Assembly (NCBI RefSeq): GCF_014279795.1
Contig: NZ_CP047945.1
Location: 1,508,572 to 1,572,571 of the forward strand
Direction of reading: 5' to 3'
DNA: 64,000 bases
From: Synechococcus sp. PROS-7-1
GTDB taxonomy: Bacteria > Cyanobacteriota > Cyanobacteriia > PCC-6307 > Cyanobiaceae
Shown: positions 1 to 9,074 of the stretch, piece after piece
How positions within the stretch are numbered: the stretch's first letter is position 1
How the letters are laid out: each line of letters opens with the position of its first letter
The notes under the pieces: generated by a model
Told to the model about the DNA's origin: nothing
Seen by the model: only the letters and a program-made list of their open reading frames with translations
Database searches by the model: none
Translations under genes and position numbers: made by a program

Positions 1-1
1 C

Positions 2-889
2 TCAAGGCCGAAATTCCTGAGTTCCTTGCTTCACGCTACGTGGGGATGGTGCTTTCACTGCCGCCGATGAAACCGACGCGGCGATCAGTTCGGTGAGCAG
101 GTCCTGCAAACGAGAGCTGGTAATCGGTCGCTCAAGCTTGCCCTGGTTAGCGAGGGACAAGGTGCCGGATTCCTCGGAAATCACCACGCAGATGCAGCGA
201 TCGAAGCGTTCAGTAATCCCGAGTGCAGCCAGATGTCGGGTTCCATAGCGACTGACCCCTTGCCTGGACAGGGGCAGGATGACCCCTGCCGAAATGATGC
301 GGTTTCCCTTGATCACCACCGCACCGTCATGGAGCGGTGTATCGGCGGCAAAGAGGTTCAAGAGCAGCTCTTTGCTGAGCTGCGCGTCGATCGTGATTCC
401 CGGATTGAGGAAGTCCTCAGGCCTCAGATCACTGCCAAGATCAACCACGATTAAGGCACCACGACGACTCTTGGATAAACGCCCGGCTGCGTCAGTGAGT
501 TGAGCCACCGTGCTGGCGGTCGTTCGCAGTCGGCTCTGAGGATTACCAAGCAGCACAGCCAACTTGCCAGTGCCCAGCAATTCCATCAGCCTGCGCAATT
601 CCCCCTGCCAGAGGATGGCCAGGGATAAAGAACAGGCCAGCACCAACGCATCAATAAACGTTGAAGTCAGGGGCAGCGTCTCGGACCACTGAACGAACCA
701 CGCCAAGAAGACGAGGAAGAGGTACCCCCTGAGCAACCACAGCGTTCGCTGTTCGTTGACGCGGGAAAACAGCAGGAAGCCGAGAACAACAGCACAGAAG
801 ACGTCGAGAAGGCGCCACTGAAAAAGTGAAGATGACAGTTGGTCGTACAGCTGGCGCCACTGCAACACCGCCAACACGTTCATCCACAC
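2..889 (-). CDS. dacA: Diadenylate cyclase (CdaA/DacA type)
   Basis: Makes the second messenger c-di-AMP from two ATP at the inner face of the membrane. The 295-residue product has about three hydrophobic segments between residues 27 and 100, then a DAC domain. Within it I see the DGA motif at 188-190 (LHDGAVV) and the RH pair at 218-219 (YGTRHLAAL), the nucleotide-binding signatures of the family. Length fits the CdaA class with N-terminal membrane helices. It starts 11 bases downstream of lysA on the same strand, so the two probably form one transcript. A second Met at codon 3 is an equally good start. The stop codon occupies the very first bases of the window, so the gene is complete. Confidence 0.93.
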   Translation of the reverse strand: MWMNVLAVLQWRQLYDQLSSSLFQWRLLDVFCAVVLGFLLFSRVNEQRTLWLLRGYLFLVFLAWFVQWSETLPLTSTFIDALVLACSLSLAILWQGELRRLMELLGTGKLAVLLGNPQSRLRTTASTVAQLTDAAGRLSKSRRGALIVVDLGSDLRPEDFLNPGITIDAQLSKELLLNLFAADTPLHDGAVVIKGNRIISAGVILPLSRQGVSRYGTRHLAALGITERFDRCICVVISEESGTLSLANQGKLERPITSSRLQDLLTELIAASVSSAAVKAPSPRSVKQGTQEFRP

Positions 890-900
890 CTGCTCTCTCT

Positions 901-2262
901 TCAGACTACCGATCGCAAGCGTTCTGGCAGCAGGTCGTATCGCAGTAAATCCTCTGGCTGCTCCCTGCGCTGCACCAGCTCCGCCTCAGCACCTTTCACC
1001 AACACCGTGGCAGGCCTGGGAATGCGGTTGTAGTTCGAGCTCATCGATACGTTGTAAGCCCCCGTTGCGAGCACCACGAGAATCTCTCCACTGGTGCAAG
1101 CCGGAAACGCCAAATCTTTCAGCAGGACGTCCCCAGACTCACAGTGCTTTCCAGCGATCGTGACCGTCTCTTCAGGCTCCGCCTTGGGCCGATCGGCCAG
1201 ACAGGCTGTGTACTGCGATTGATAGGTAATCGGCCTGGGGTTATCGCTCATGCCCCCATCAACAGACAGGTAGGTGCGGATTCCCGGGACAACCTTGCGA
1301 GCCCCAACCGTGTACACGGTGACGCCTGCAGGCGCCACAAGCGACCGGCCAGGCTCACACAGGAGGCGAGGAAGATCCAGGTTGCGCTGTTGGCAGGCGG
1401 ATGCCACCGCCGTTCCAACCACTTGAACCCAAGCATCGATGCTCGGCGGATCGTCGCTGCTCACATAGCGAATGCCCAAACCACCACCCACATTGAGATC
1501 GCGGACTGGATGTCCAAGCTCCCGAGCCAACCCAAGGGCATCAGCCATCACGGCAGCAAGGTCGCGATGGGGTTCCAGCTCAAAGATCTGCGAACCGATA
1601 TGGGCGTGCAAACCCTCGACCCTGGCCCAAGTCGCACCTTGCAGAGAGCGGAGCACAGGCTCGAGCTCATCCGGATCGAACCCGAACTTGCTGTCGAGGT
1701 GTCCCGTGCGGATGTACTCGTGGGTGTGGCACTCGATTCCCGGAGTGAAGCGGAGCATGAGCCTCACCGGCTCGCCGTGCTCCGGAACGAGAGTTTGCAA
1801 CAGATCCAGGTCGTGCTGGTTATCGGCGACCACCATCACGCCGCTGCGATAGGCGAGTGCCAGCTCCTCCAACGATTTGTTGTTGCCATGCAGCACCATG
1901 CGATCAGCCGGCATGCCGCCATCGAGGGCTGTGATCAGCTCACCGGCCGAAACAGCATCCAGGCCGAGCCCCTCCGACGCGACCAAAGCCGATAAGGCCA
2001 TCGAACTGTTGGCCTTTGAGGCGTAGATCGCCAGAGAAGGTCCGGGGTAATGACGTTCAAGGGCCTCCCGGTAGGCGCGACATGCCTGGCGAATACTGGC
2101 TTCGTCGAGCACGTAAAGGGGCGTTCCGTAACGCTCTGCCAGGTCGCTCAACGCACAGCCGCCAACCGTGAGTTTTCCTTGTGAATCGATCTCGGCCGTG
2201 ATCGGAGCGAGGTTTCGATTTGGACTGTTTGTGTCACACCCGAGTTCAAAAGGCTGAGACAT
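901..2262 (-). CDS. lysA: Diaminopimelate decarboxylase
   Basis: Last step of lysine synthesis: meso-diaminopimelate to L-lysine and CO2, PLP dependent. Visible signatures are the PLP lysine in YASKANSSMA, the glycine-rich loop in NVGGGLGIRY, EPGRSL, the HCESGD motif that supplies substrate-binding residues from the partner subunit, and GAYNVSMSSNYN near the C-terminus. The reading frame is open further upstream to 2379, but the ATG at 2262 (product beginning MSQPFELG) removes overlap with the divergent acetyltransferase gene and gives 453 residues, near family length. It leads a probable two-gene transcript with dacA. Confidence 0.95.
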   Translation of the reverse strand: MSQPFELGCDTNSPNRNLAPITAEIDSQGKLTVGGCALSDLAERYGTPLYVLDEASIRQACRAYREALERHYPGPSLAIYASKANSSMALSALVASEGLGLDAVSAGELITALDGGMPADRMVLHGNNKSLEELALAYRSGVMVVADNQHDLDLLQTLVPEHGEPVRLMLRFTPGIECHTHEYIRTGHLDSKFGFDPDELEPVLRSLQGATWARVEGLHAHIGSQIFELEPHRDLAAVMADALGLARELGHPVRDLNVGGGLGIRYVSSDDPPSIDAWVQVVGTAVASACQQRNLDLPRLLCEPGRSLVAPAGVTVYTVGARKVVPGIRTYLSVDGGMSDNPRPITYQSQYTACLADRPKAEPEETVTIAGKHCESGDVLLKDLAFPACTSGEILVVLATGAYNVSMSSNYNRIPRPATVLVKGAEAELVQRREQPEDLLRYDLLPERLRSVV

Positions 2263-2318
2263 GGAGCGTGTGACGGAACCGATAGGTAATCGTAAGAGGC
2301 ACGTTGTCGAGAAAGTGC

Positions 2319-2831
2319 ATGGAGGGCTCTCACGGTCAAAACCAACCGCGCCCTCTCGGGATCGGGGACCTGGAGGCATGCCTGGCCCTTGATCGCATGG
2401 CCCTGAATGGTCTCTGGACTTCAGAGCAATGGACGCGAGAACTCACCGACGACAACAGGATTGCCCTGGGGATCGACGATGCAGAGAGGCAGCTGATTGC
2501 CCTCGCAGCAGGTTGGCTGGTGGCTGACGAACTCCAGATCACGGCTGTCGCTGTTGCCCCCCATCAGCGCAAGCAGGGGCTCGGGACCCTGATCATGAAG
2601 GCCCTGATCCAGCGTGGAGGGAATGCAGGGGCTGTGGAGGCAAGCCTGGATGTGGCCAGCAACAACAAAGCCGCGATCGCGTTGTACGCAAGTTTGGGGT
2701 TTGTGACCACCGGATCCCGACGGAAGTACTACCGAGATGGAAGCGACGCACTGCTGCAGTGGCTGAAAATCGAAAACAGTAGGGATATCCACACTGATCA
2801 AACAGAAAACTCGAATACTTTTCGGCATTGA
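2319..2831 (+). CDS. rimI: Ribosomal-protein-alanine N-acetyltransferase-like GNAT
   Basis: A single GNAT domain of 170 residues. The acetyl-CoA binding segment VAPHQRKQGLGTLIM matches the Q/RxxGxG/A motif, and the following part (LDVASNNKAAIALYASLGF) is the typical RimI-type strand-helix that ends in GF. RimI proteins acetylate the N-terminal alanine of ribosomal protein S18; related GNATs have other targets, so the substrate is inferred. The ATG at 2319 is chosen; a TTG at 2304 would add five residues. It is divergent from lysA and separated from clpC by about 120 bases. Confidence 0.85.
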   Translation: MEGSHGQNQPRPLGIGDLEACLALDRMALNGLWTSEQWTRELTDDNRIALGIDDAERQLIALAAGWLVADELQITAVAVAPHQRKQGLGTLIMKALIQRGGNAGAVEASLDVASNNKAAIALYASLGFVTTGSRRKYYRDGSDALLQWLKIENSRDIHTDQTENSNTFRH

Positions 2832-2949
2832 TTAATACTTTTTGCGGCGTTCAACCCTCGGCATCACAGGGATTTCCGGCTGAAGCAGACGTGGCCACAC
2901 TGACCCGTCACTCCTGATAGCTTGGGGACACCAGTTGTCGGCCTGAACG

Positions 2950-5523
2950 ATGTTTGAGAGGTTTACCGAGAAGGCCATCAAGGTGATCATGCTGGCCCAG
3001 GAAGAGGCTCGTCGCCTCGGCCATAACTTCGTTGGTACTGAGCAGATCCTGCTGGGCTTGATTGGTGAAGGCACAGGGGTTGCAGCCAAGGTTCTCAAGT
3101 CCATGGGCGTGAACCTCAAAGACGCCCGGGTTGAGGTTGAGAAAATCATTGGGCGCGGTTCAGGCTTCGTCGCCGTGGAGATTCCCTTCACACCACGAGC
3201 CAAACGCGTCCTTGAGCTCTCCCTCGAAGAAGCCCGTCAATTAGGTCACAACTACATCGGCACCGAGCATCTGCTGCTCGGGTTGATCCGCGAGGGCGAG
3301 GGCGTTGCTGCCAGGGTTTTGGAGAATCTTGGAGTGGACCTCTCCAAAGTGAGAACTCAGGTGATCCGCATGCTCGGAGAAACCGCAGAGGTTGGAGCTG
3401 GTGGAGGTGGATCGGGAGGCAAAGGATCCACCAAAACACCAACACTCGATGAATTTGGCAACAACCTCACCCAGCTTGCAGCCGAAGCCAAGTTGGATCC
3501 TGTTGTTGGTCGTCAGAGCGAGATCGACCGTGTCATCCAGATTCTTGGCCGCCGCACCAAGAACAATCCCGTGTTGATCGGAGAACCTGGTGTCGGCAAG
3601 ACCGCCATTGCTGAAGGCCTGGCGCAACGGATTCAGCAGGGAGAAATCCCCGACATTCTTGAAGACAAACGCGTGCTCACCCTCGATATCGGACTGCTCG
3701 TTGCAGGGACGAAATACCGAGGTGAATTCGAGGAGCGTCTCAAAAAGATCATGGAGGAAATCAAGTCCGCTGGGAACGTGATCCTTGTGATCGACGAGGT
3801 TCACACCCTGATCGGGGCCGGTGCTGCCGAAGGTGCCATCGACGCAGCCAATATTCTCAAGCCAGCTCTGGCGCGAGGTGAGCTTCAGTGCATTGGAGCC
3901 ACCACGCTTGATGAATACCGCAAGCACATCGAACGTGATGCTGCCCTTGAGCGACGCTTCCAGCCGGTCACAGTTGGCGAGCCCTCGATCGAGGACACCA
4001 TTGAAATCCTCAAGGGTCTGCGCGAACGCTATGAACAGCACCACCGACTGAGAATCACCGATGAGGCGCTAGAGGCCGCTGCAACCCTGGGCGATCGCTA
4101 CATCTCCGACCGATTCCTTCCCGACAAGGCCATCGATCTGATCGACGAAGCCGGCAGCCGTGTGCGCCTGATGAATTCCAAGCTTCCGCCAGAAGCCAAA
4201 GAGGTGGACAAGGAACTCCGCACGGTTCAGAAAGAGAAAGAAGATGCTGTCCGCGAGCAAGATTTCACCCGTGCCGGCGAACTGCGCGACAAGGAGGTTG
4301 AGCTGCGGGACAGGATCCGTTCTCTGCTGCAGTCCACACGCCAGGAGTCCTCTGCTGAGGAGCAAGAGTCTGAAGACAGCGCATCGCAAGTCGCTACAGC
4401 GCCAAGTGCTGAGTCGGGAGCCACGGAATTGGCCGTAGCCGGCACCACACCGGTTGTGAACGAAGAAGACATCGCTCAGATCGTGGCGTCTTGGACGGGT
4501 GTGCCTGTTCAGAAACTCACGGAGAGTGAGTCGGTGAAACTTCTCAACATGGAGGAGACGCTGCACAAGCGCTTGATCGGTCAGGACGAAGCTGTCAAAG
4601 CAGTGTCCAAGGCGATCCGTCGGGCACGTGTGGGTCTTAAAAATCCCAATCGCCCCATTGCCAGTTTCATCTTCTCTGGCCCGACTGGTGTGGGTAAAAC
4701 CGAGCTCACCAAAGCGTTAGCTGCTTACTTCTTCGGAAGCGAAGACGCCATGATCCGCCTCGACATGTCGGAATTCATGGAGCGGCACACGGTCAGCAAA
4801 TTGATCGGATCTCCTCCGGGCTACGTGGGATTCAATGAGGGTGGTCAGCTCACGGAAGCTGTGCGACGCAGGCCCTACACCGTGGTTCTGTTTGATGAGA
4901 TCGAGAAAGCACACCCTGATGTCTTCAATCTGCTGCTTCAGCTCCTCGAGGATGGCCGCCTGACCGATTCGAAGGGCCGAACCGTTGATTTCAAAAACAC
5001 CCTGATCATCATGACGTCGAACATTGGTTCGAAAGTGATTGAAAAAGGTGGCGGCGGGCTTGGTTTCGAATTCTCCGGTGAAAACGCCGAAGAGAATCAA
5101 TACAACCGGATTCGCTCTCTCGTTAACGAAGAACTGAAGCAGTACTTCCGCCCTGAATTCCTCAACCGACTCGATGAAATCATCGTGTTCAGGCAACTCA
5201 ACCGCGACGAAGTGAAAGAGATCGCAGAAATCATGCTGCGTGAAGTCTTCGGTCGTATCGGTGAGAAAGGGATCACTCTCACTGTTTCCGATGCTTTCAA
5301 GGAACGGCTTGTGGAGGAGGGTTACAACCCCGCCTACGGCGCCAGACCACTGCGTCGTGCCGTCATGCGCTTGCTCGAGGACAGCCTGGCCGAGGAAGTT
5401 CTCACTGGTCGCATTAAGGATGGGGACGAAGCTGAGGTTGACGTCGAAGATGGCAAGGTGGTTGTCAAACACTTGAACCGCGCAGCCACTGAGACCCCTG
5501 AGCTGGCTAGTGCCGGTCGCTGA
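2950..5523 (+). CDS. clpC: Clp protease ATPase subunit ClpC
   Basis: Hsp100 unfoldase that feeds substrates to the ClpP/R protease; in cyanobacteria it is essential and has a role in photosystem and general protein quality control. The 857-residue product has a double Clp N-domain (about 1-145, two copies of a GHNF/YVGTEH/Q-type repeat), AAA module 1 with Walker [10 protein letters not shown] near 208, a UVR motif near 437 ([18 protein letters not shown]), AAA module 2 with Walker [10 protein letters not shown] near 575 and Walker [13 protein letters not shown], and a C-terminal small domain. The UVR motif and length separate it from ClpB. The dehydrogenase gene follows five bases after the stop. 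Confidence 0.97.
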   Translation: MFERFTEKAIKVIMLAQEEARRLGHNFVGTEQILLGLIGEGTGVAAKVLKSMGVNLKDARVEVEKIIGRGSGFVAVEIPFTPRAKRVLELSLEEARQLGHNYIGTEHLLLGLIREGEGVAARVLENLGVDLSKVRTQVIRMLGETAEVGAGGGGSGGKGSTKTPTLDEFGNNLTQLAAEAKLDPVVGRQSEIDRVIQILGRRTKNNPVLIGEPGVGKTAIAEGLAQRIQQGEIPDILEDKRVLTLDIGLLVAGTKYRGEFEERLKKIMEEIKSAGNVILVIDEVHTLIGAGAAEGAIDAANILKPALARGELQCIGATTLDEYRKHIERDAALERRFQPVTVGEPSIEDTIEILKGLRERYEQHHRLRITDEALEAAATLGDRYISDRFLPDKAIDLIDEAGSRVRLMNSKLPPEAKEVDKELRTVQKEKEDAVREQDFTRAGELRDKEVELRDRIRSLLQSTRQESSAEEQESEDSASQVATAPSAESGATELAVAGTTPVVNEEDIAQIVASWTGVPVQKLTESESVKLLNMEETLHKRLIGQDEAVKAVSKAIRRARVGLKNPNRPIASFIFSGPTGVGKTELTKALAAYFFGSEDAMIRLDMSEFMERHTVSKLIGSPPGYVGFNEGGQLTEAVRRRPYTVVLFDEIEKAHPDVFNLLLQLLEDGRLTDSKGRTVDFKNTLIIMTSNIGSKVIEKGGGGLGFEFSGENAEENQYNRIRSLVNEELKQYFRPEFLNRLDEIIVFRQLNRDEVKEIAEIMLREVFGRIGEKGITLTVSDAFKERLVEEGYNPAYGARPLRRAVMRLLEDSLAEEVLTGRIKDGDEAEVDVEDGKVVVKHLNRAATETPELASAGR

Positions 5524-5528
5524 CCTGG

Positions 5529-6650
5529 ATGTCCACAACAGACAACAGCTGTTTGATCTCTCATCACTCCATCGCACCGGCCCGCGTGATTCGCGGTTCC
5601 GGTGCATGGCTCGACGCACTTCCTCGGATTCGTGAGCTTGGCTTCAGACCGCTTCTCTTGGGTCGAAGCCCCGCTACCCAACCACTACGCGACGCCCTCA
5701 AGGCCAACCTTGTGTCAGCCGGACTTGAGGTCACACCAACCTGCCTGAATCACGACTGCTGCGAAGAGGATTTGCGCCGTCTCGAAGCAGAGTTCACACT
5801 TCACCGCAGTGATTCTGTGATCGCCGCAGGCGGAGGCAAGGTGCTTGATGCGGGCAAACTCCTGGCCGATCGTCTTGATCTGCCTTGCATCACCGTTCCC
5901 TTGAGTGCTTCAACCTGTGCCGGCTGGACGGCGCTCTCCAATCTGTACAGCCCTGAAGGCGCCTTTCTCGGCGATCAGGCCTTGAAACGCTGTCCTGATC
6001 TTCTGGTGTTCGACCACGATCTTCTTCGCCAGGCACCACCCCGCACTCTCGCCAGTGGCATCGCTGATGCTCTTGCCAAGTGGTACGAAGCCTCTGTCAG
6101 CAGCGGCGCAAGTCACGATGGCCTGATTCAGCAAGCTGTCCAAATGGCGCGGGTCCTGCGGGATCAGCTCCTGATCGACAGTGTGGATGCCATGCAGTCC
6201 CCCGGCGGAGATGCCTGGGTGCGGGTGATTGAAGCCTGCGGACTGACAGCCGGCCTGATCGGAGGGCTGGGGGGAGCACGGTGCCGCACGGTTGCGGCCC
6301 ATGCTGTCCATAACGGGCTTACCCAACTCCAGGCTTGCCACGGATCCCTCCACGGCGAAAAAGTGGGCTTCGGAGTGCTGGTTCAGTTGCGACTCGAAGA
6401 ACGCTTGGGCGGCAATCGCTTGGCAGAACAGGCCCATCGCCAGCTGTTACCCCTGCTCAGCCAACTCGGACTACCGGTGAGCCTCGACGATCTCGGTCTC
6501 TCCAATGCCAGCTTGAGTGAGCTTCAGCAGGTTTGCGAGTTTGCCTGCCGTGAAGGATCAGACCTTCACCATCTCCCCTTCTCTGTGACGCCAGGAGCGC
6601 TTCTGGAAGCACTTGTGGGAGCAGCCGAACCCAGCGTTCGACGCCCTTGA
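5529..6650 (+). CDS. Iron-containing alcohol dehydrogenase family, glycerol dehydrogenase-like
   Basis: A 373-residue member of the GldA-like branch. The nucleotide-binding motif AAGGGKVLDAGK and the three expected metal ligands are visible: Asp in SGIADALAKWYE, His in AHAVHNGLTQ and His in SLHGEKVGFG, in the order seen in glycerol dehydrogenases. It should therefore oxidise a polyol or reduce the matching ketone with NAD(P). The true substrate in picocyanobacteria is not evident from sequence. It follows clpC by five bases and overlaps the next gene by four, so it is probably cotranscribed with the hydrolase and DUF2993 genes. Confidence 0.85.
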   Translation: MSTTDNSCLISHHSIAPARVIRGSGAWLDALPRIRELGFRPLLLGRSPATQPLRDALKANLVSAGLEVTPTCLNHDCCEEDLRRLEAEFTLHRSDSVIAAGGGKVLDAGKLLADRLDLPCITVPLSASTCAGWTALSNLYSPEGAFLGDQALKRCPDLLVFDHDLLRQAPPRTLASGIADALAKWYEASVSSGASHDGLIQQAVQMARVLRDQLLIDSVDAMQSPGGDAWVRVIEACGLTAGLIGGLGGARCRTVAAHAVHNGLTQLQACHGSLHGEKVGFGVLVQLRLEERLGGNRLAEQAHRQLLPLLSQLGLPVSLDDLGLSNASLSELQQVCEFACREGSDLHHLPFSVTPGALLEALVGAAEPSVRRP

Positions 6651-7513
6651 AAACCGAACTCGAGGCCATCCGCTCCAACCTGTTGGACCCCCAGGCCGTT
6701 GCGCTGCTCGACCAGCTGCAATGGTGGGACCTCCCTGAACTGGGCATCGATTCTCCTTTTCCTGTGGCTGTTCTCGGCCAAGGGCAGCCCCTCTTGTTGC
6801 TCCATGGATTCGATAGCAGTTTTCTGGAGTACAGACGGCTCGCACCACTGCTTTGCAGTCGGTTCCAGTTGTTCATCCCCGACTTGTTCGGTTTCGGTTT
6901 CAGCCCAAGACCACGCGCGGCTCACTACGGCAGAGAAGCGGTTCTGCTCCATCTGGAGCGTGTTCTTCAACGGATACCCGGCAACCGTGCGATTGGTGTC
7001 GTCGGCGCATCGATGGGCGGGGCTGTTGCGGTGGAAATCGCCCGTCGCCAGCCAGATCGGATCAACACACTGCTCCTGCTGGCTCCGGCTGGACTGACCG
7101 GGCGTCCCATGCCCGTCCCCCCCCTACTGGATCGACTCGGTGCCTGGTTTCTCAGCCGCCCGGGGGTGCGCCGTGGTCTTTGCCGACAGGCGTTTGCCGA
7201 TCCAGACCGTGATGTCGGTCCTGCGGAAGAGCAAATTGCGTCTCTCCATCTTCAAAGTCCAGGCTGGAACGAAGCGCTGGCGGCCTTCGCCCGCAGCGGT
7301 GGCTTCTCAGGCAGTGGTCACCCGCTCCCGCAACAGCCCATGCATGTGCTTTGGGGAAACAACGACAGGATTCTCAGGGCGGCACAAAAAAAAGCTTTAA
7401 GCGCCCTGCTGGAGCATCCGGTGGAAGGCCTCGACGCCTGTGGTCATCTGCCGCACATTGATCGACCTCAAGACGTCTCGGAACGATGCAACACTGTGTT
7501 CCTGCCTGGTTGA
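6647..7513 (+). CDS. Alpha/beta fold hydrolase
   Basis: A 288-residue alpha/beta hydrolase of unknown substrate. Visible parts are the oxyanion-hole loop LLLLHGFDSS, the nucleophile elbow GASMGGAVA with the catalytic Ser near residue 122, the acid in WGNNDRIL and the His in CGHLPHIDRP. No signal peptide is obvious, so it should be cytoplasmic. It begins with TTG, whose bases overlap the TGA of the preceding dehydrogenase (TTGA), which points to coupled translation. Members of this fold in cyanobacteria include esterases, lipases and chlorophyll-related hydrolases; nothing here decides among them. Confidence 0.85.
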   Translation: MKTELEAIRSNLLDPQAVALLDQLQWWDLPELGIDSPFPVAVLGQGQPLLLLHGFDSSFLEYRRLAPLLCSRFQLFIPDLFGFGFSPRPRAAHYGREAVLLHLERVLQRIPGNRAIGVVGASMGGAVAVEIARRQPDRINTLLLLAPAGLTGRPMPVPPLLDRLGAWFLSRPGVRRGLCRQAFADPDRDVGPAEEQIASLHLQSPGWNEALAAFARSGGFSGSGHPLPQQPMHVLWGNNDRILRAAQKKALSALLEHPVEGLDACGHLPHIDRPQDVSERCNTVFLPG

Positions 7514-7516
7514 TCC

Positions 7517-8146
7517 ATGTCCAGCCCCAGTTCAGGCCCGGTTTTACAGCTGCTGGCCAGCGGTCTGCAGCGATGGATCCGCTCTCAATGCGACTCCGTT
7601 GAGGACTTGAATCTCTCACTGCAAGGATCCGCCTTCGCGTTGCTAAAAGGCCGCCTCAAGGGTGTGACATTGCAGGCCAAACGTGTTCAGTTCCAGCAAC
7701 TGCCTCTGGTCAGGGCAGACCTTCAATCGAGCGAGCTGAAGGCTTCGCTGCGGCCTGGTCAGCCCAATCAACCGGTGCAATTGGAAGAACCCTTCTTGAT
7801 CTCAGGAGAAGTGGTGCTCTCGGGTGTCGAACTCAACCAAGCCCTCGCTAGTGATCGCTGGCGCTGGTTGGGCGACCTGCTTTCAGAACAGTTGATGGGA
7901 CTGACGCCGTTGCGATCCCTCTCGATTGACAACGACATCCTCAAGCTGACGGCTGAGGTCATCACTGGGAAAGATCCCGTCCATCGCAGTTTCCGCCTCA
8001 ACGCCGAACAGGGAACGATCCGCGTTGATCACTGTGACGCTGAAGGAGGCATGCTGATTCCCATGGACCCTGCGATCCAGATCAAGGAAGCCCGTCTCCA
8101 AGCCGGTCAGCTCCTCCTGAAGGGAACGGCCAGCGTTCAGCCTTAG
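7517..8146 (+). CDS. DUF2993 (LmeA-like) domain protein
   Basis: A 209-residue protein with the DUF2993 pattern: an N-terminal amphipathic stretch (VLQLLASGLQRWIRSQCDSV), then alternating short beta strands with the SLQGSAFALLKGRLKGVTLQA and ISGEVVLSGVELNQ type segments. The family includes phospholipid- or mannose-polymer-associated LmeA of actinobacteria, but cyanobacterial members have no proven role. It starts three bases after the hydrolase stop. Its last four bases overlap the end of cdsA on the other strand, so the two genes face each other tail to tail. Confidence 0.75.
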   Translation: MSSPSSGPVLQLLASGLQRWIRSQCDSVEDLNLSLQGSAFALLKGRLKGVTLQAKRVQFQQLPLVRADLQSSELKASLRPGQPNQPVQLEEPFLISGEVVLSGVELNQALASDRWRWLGDLLSEQLMGLTPLRSLSIDNDILKLTAEVITGKDPVHRSFRLNAEQGTIRVDHCDAEGGMLIPMDPAIQIKEARLQAGQLLLKGTASVQP

Positions 8147-9054
8147 GACAGCACCGGCAACACCAGGGTGACGGCATAAAACACAACAGCAGGAGTGAAC
8201 AGATAGCTGTCGATGCGATCCAGGATTCCGCCATGGCCTGGCAAGGCATCGCCGGAATCCTTCAAGCCTGCATCCCGTTTCATCATCGATTCGGTGAGAT
8301 CACCGACGAGGGCGAAAAGAGCAACAAGAGCGCCAAGACATCCCCCCGTGAACCACCCCAGAGGCCACATCAACAGCGCACCGGTACAGGCTCCGATCAC
8401 AATGGCGGAGGCCAAACCGCCGTAGGCACCTTCAATAGTCTTGGCCGGTGAAATCGGCGAGAGAGGACGGGATCCAAAGCGACGGCCAATGGCATAGGAC
8501 CCGATGTCGCTGGCCACCACCATCAGACAGGCCGCAAAGGTGATCAGCAAACCGGAGCTGATCCAGGATCCATCAATCGACTGGAGGATCGGCGCAGCAT
8601 CTGGGGTCACGAGGTTGCGCAGACGCAACCAGTGACTGGGCAGAAACCCGAGGTAAAACAACCCGAAGATCGATGCTGCGATATCGGCAATTGATCCTGT
8701 GATGGGCTGGAGAATCAACCAACCGCAAATCGCAGCACCTGAGAGGGGCAAAACGGCATCAACAAGATGAGAGGCCAGTCCGCCGTTGACAGACCACTGG
8801 GTGCTGACGAGCAGAAGCTGGCAAGCCACCAGGGTCGTTTTCGTGGCTGGACGCATGCCCTTGAACTGGGCCATCCGAAAGAATTCCAACAGGGCGAGAT
8901 GCACGATCACGCCGAGGGCAATGGTGAACCACCAACCACCCAAACCGACGACCACGACCCCGAACACGCCAGCCAGAAGACCACTACTGAGACGCTTGCG
9001 ATCGACGCCACTGCGCCTGAGCGTCGCCTCACTGGTTTTGCCGTCAGCAACCAC
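8143..9054 (-). CDS. cdsA: Phosphatidate cytidylyltransferase
   Basis: Makes CDP-diacylglycerol from phosphatidate and CTP, the branch point to phosphatidylglycerol, the only major phospholipid of cyanobacterial thylakoids. The 303-residue product has about eight hydrophobic segments and the family signature near the C-terminus, KRDAGLKDSGDALPGHGG followed by ILDRIDS. Start is a GTG at 9054. The PLP decarboxylase gene ends 20 bases upstream on the same strand, so the two may share a transcript. The end overlaps the DUF2993 gene by four bases. Confidence 0.95.
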   Translation of the reverse strand: MVADGKTSEATLRRSGVDRKRLSSGLLAGVFGVVVVGLGGWWFTIALGVIVHLALLEFFRMAQFKGMRPATKTTLVACQLLLVSTQWSVNGGLASHLVDAVLPLSGAAICGWLILQPITGSIADIAASIFGLFYLGFLPSHWLRLRNLVTPDAAPILQSIDGSWISSGLLITFAACLMVVASDIGSYAIGRRFGSRPLSPISPAKTIEGAYGGLASAIVIGACTGALLMWPLGWFTGGCLGALVALFALVGDLTESMMKRDAGLKDSGDALPGHGGILDRIDSYLFTPAVVFYAVTLVLPVLS

Positions 9055-9074
9055 CCGTTGGATCCCGCGGCCTT

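Noticed and set aside
1144-1995. 283-codon plus-strand open frame over lysA
   Set aside because: Antisense to lysA, which has clear family motifs; the product is Arg/His/Gln-rich and shows no domain.
3241-4044. 267-codon minus-strand open frame inside clpC
   Set aside because: Mirror frame of the conserved AAA domain; no protein features.
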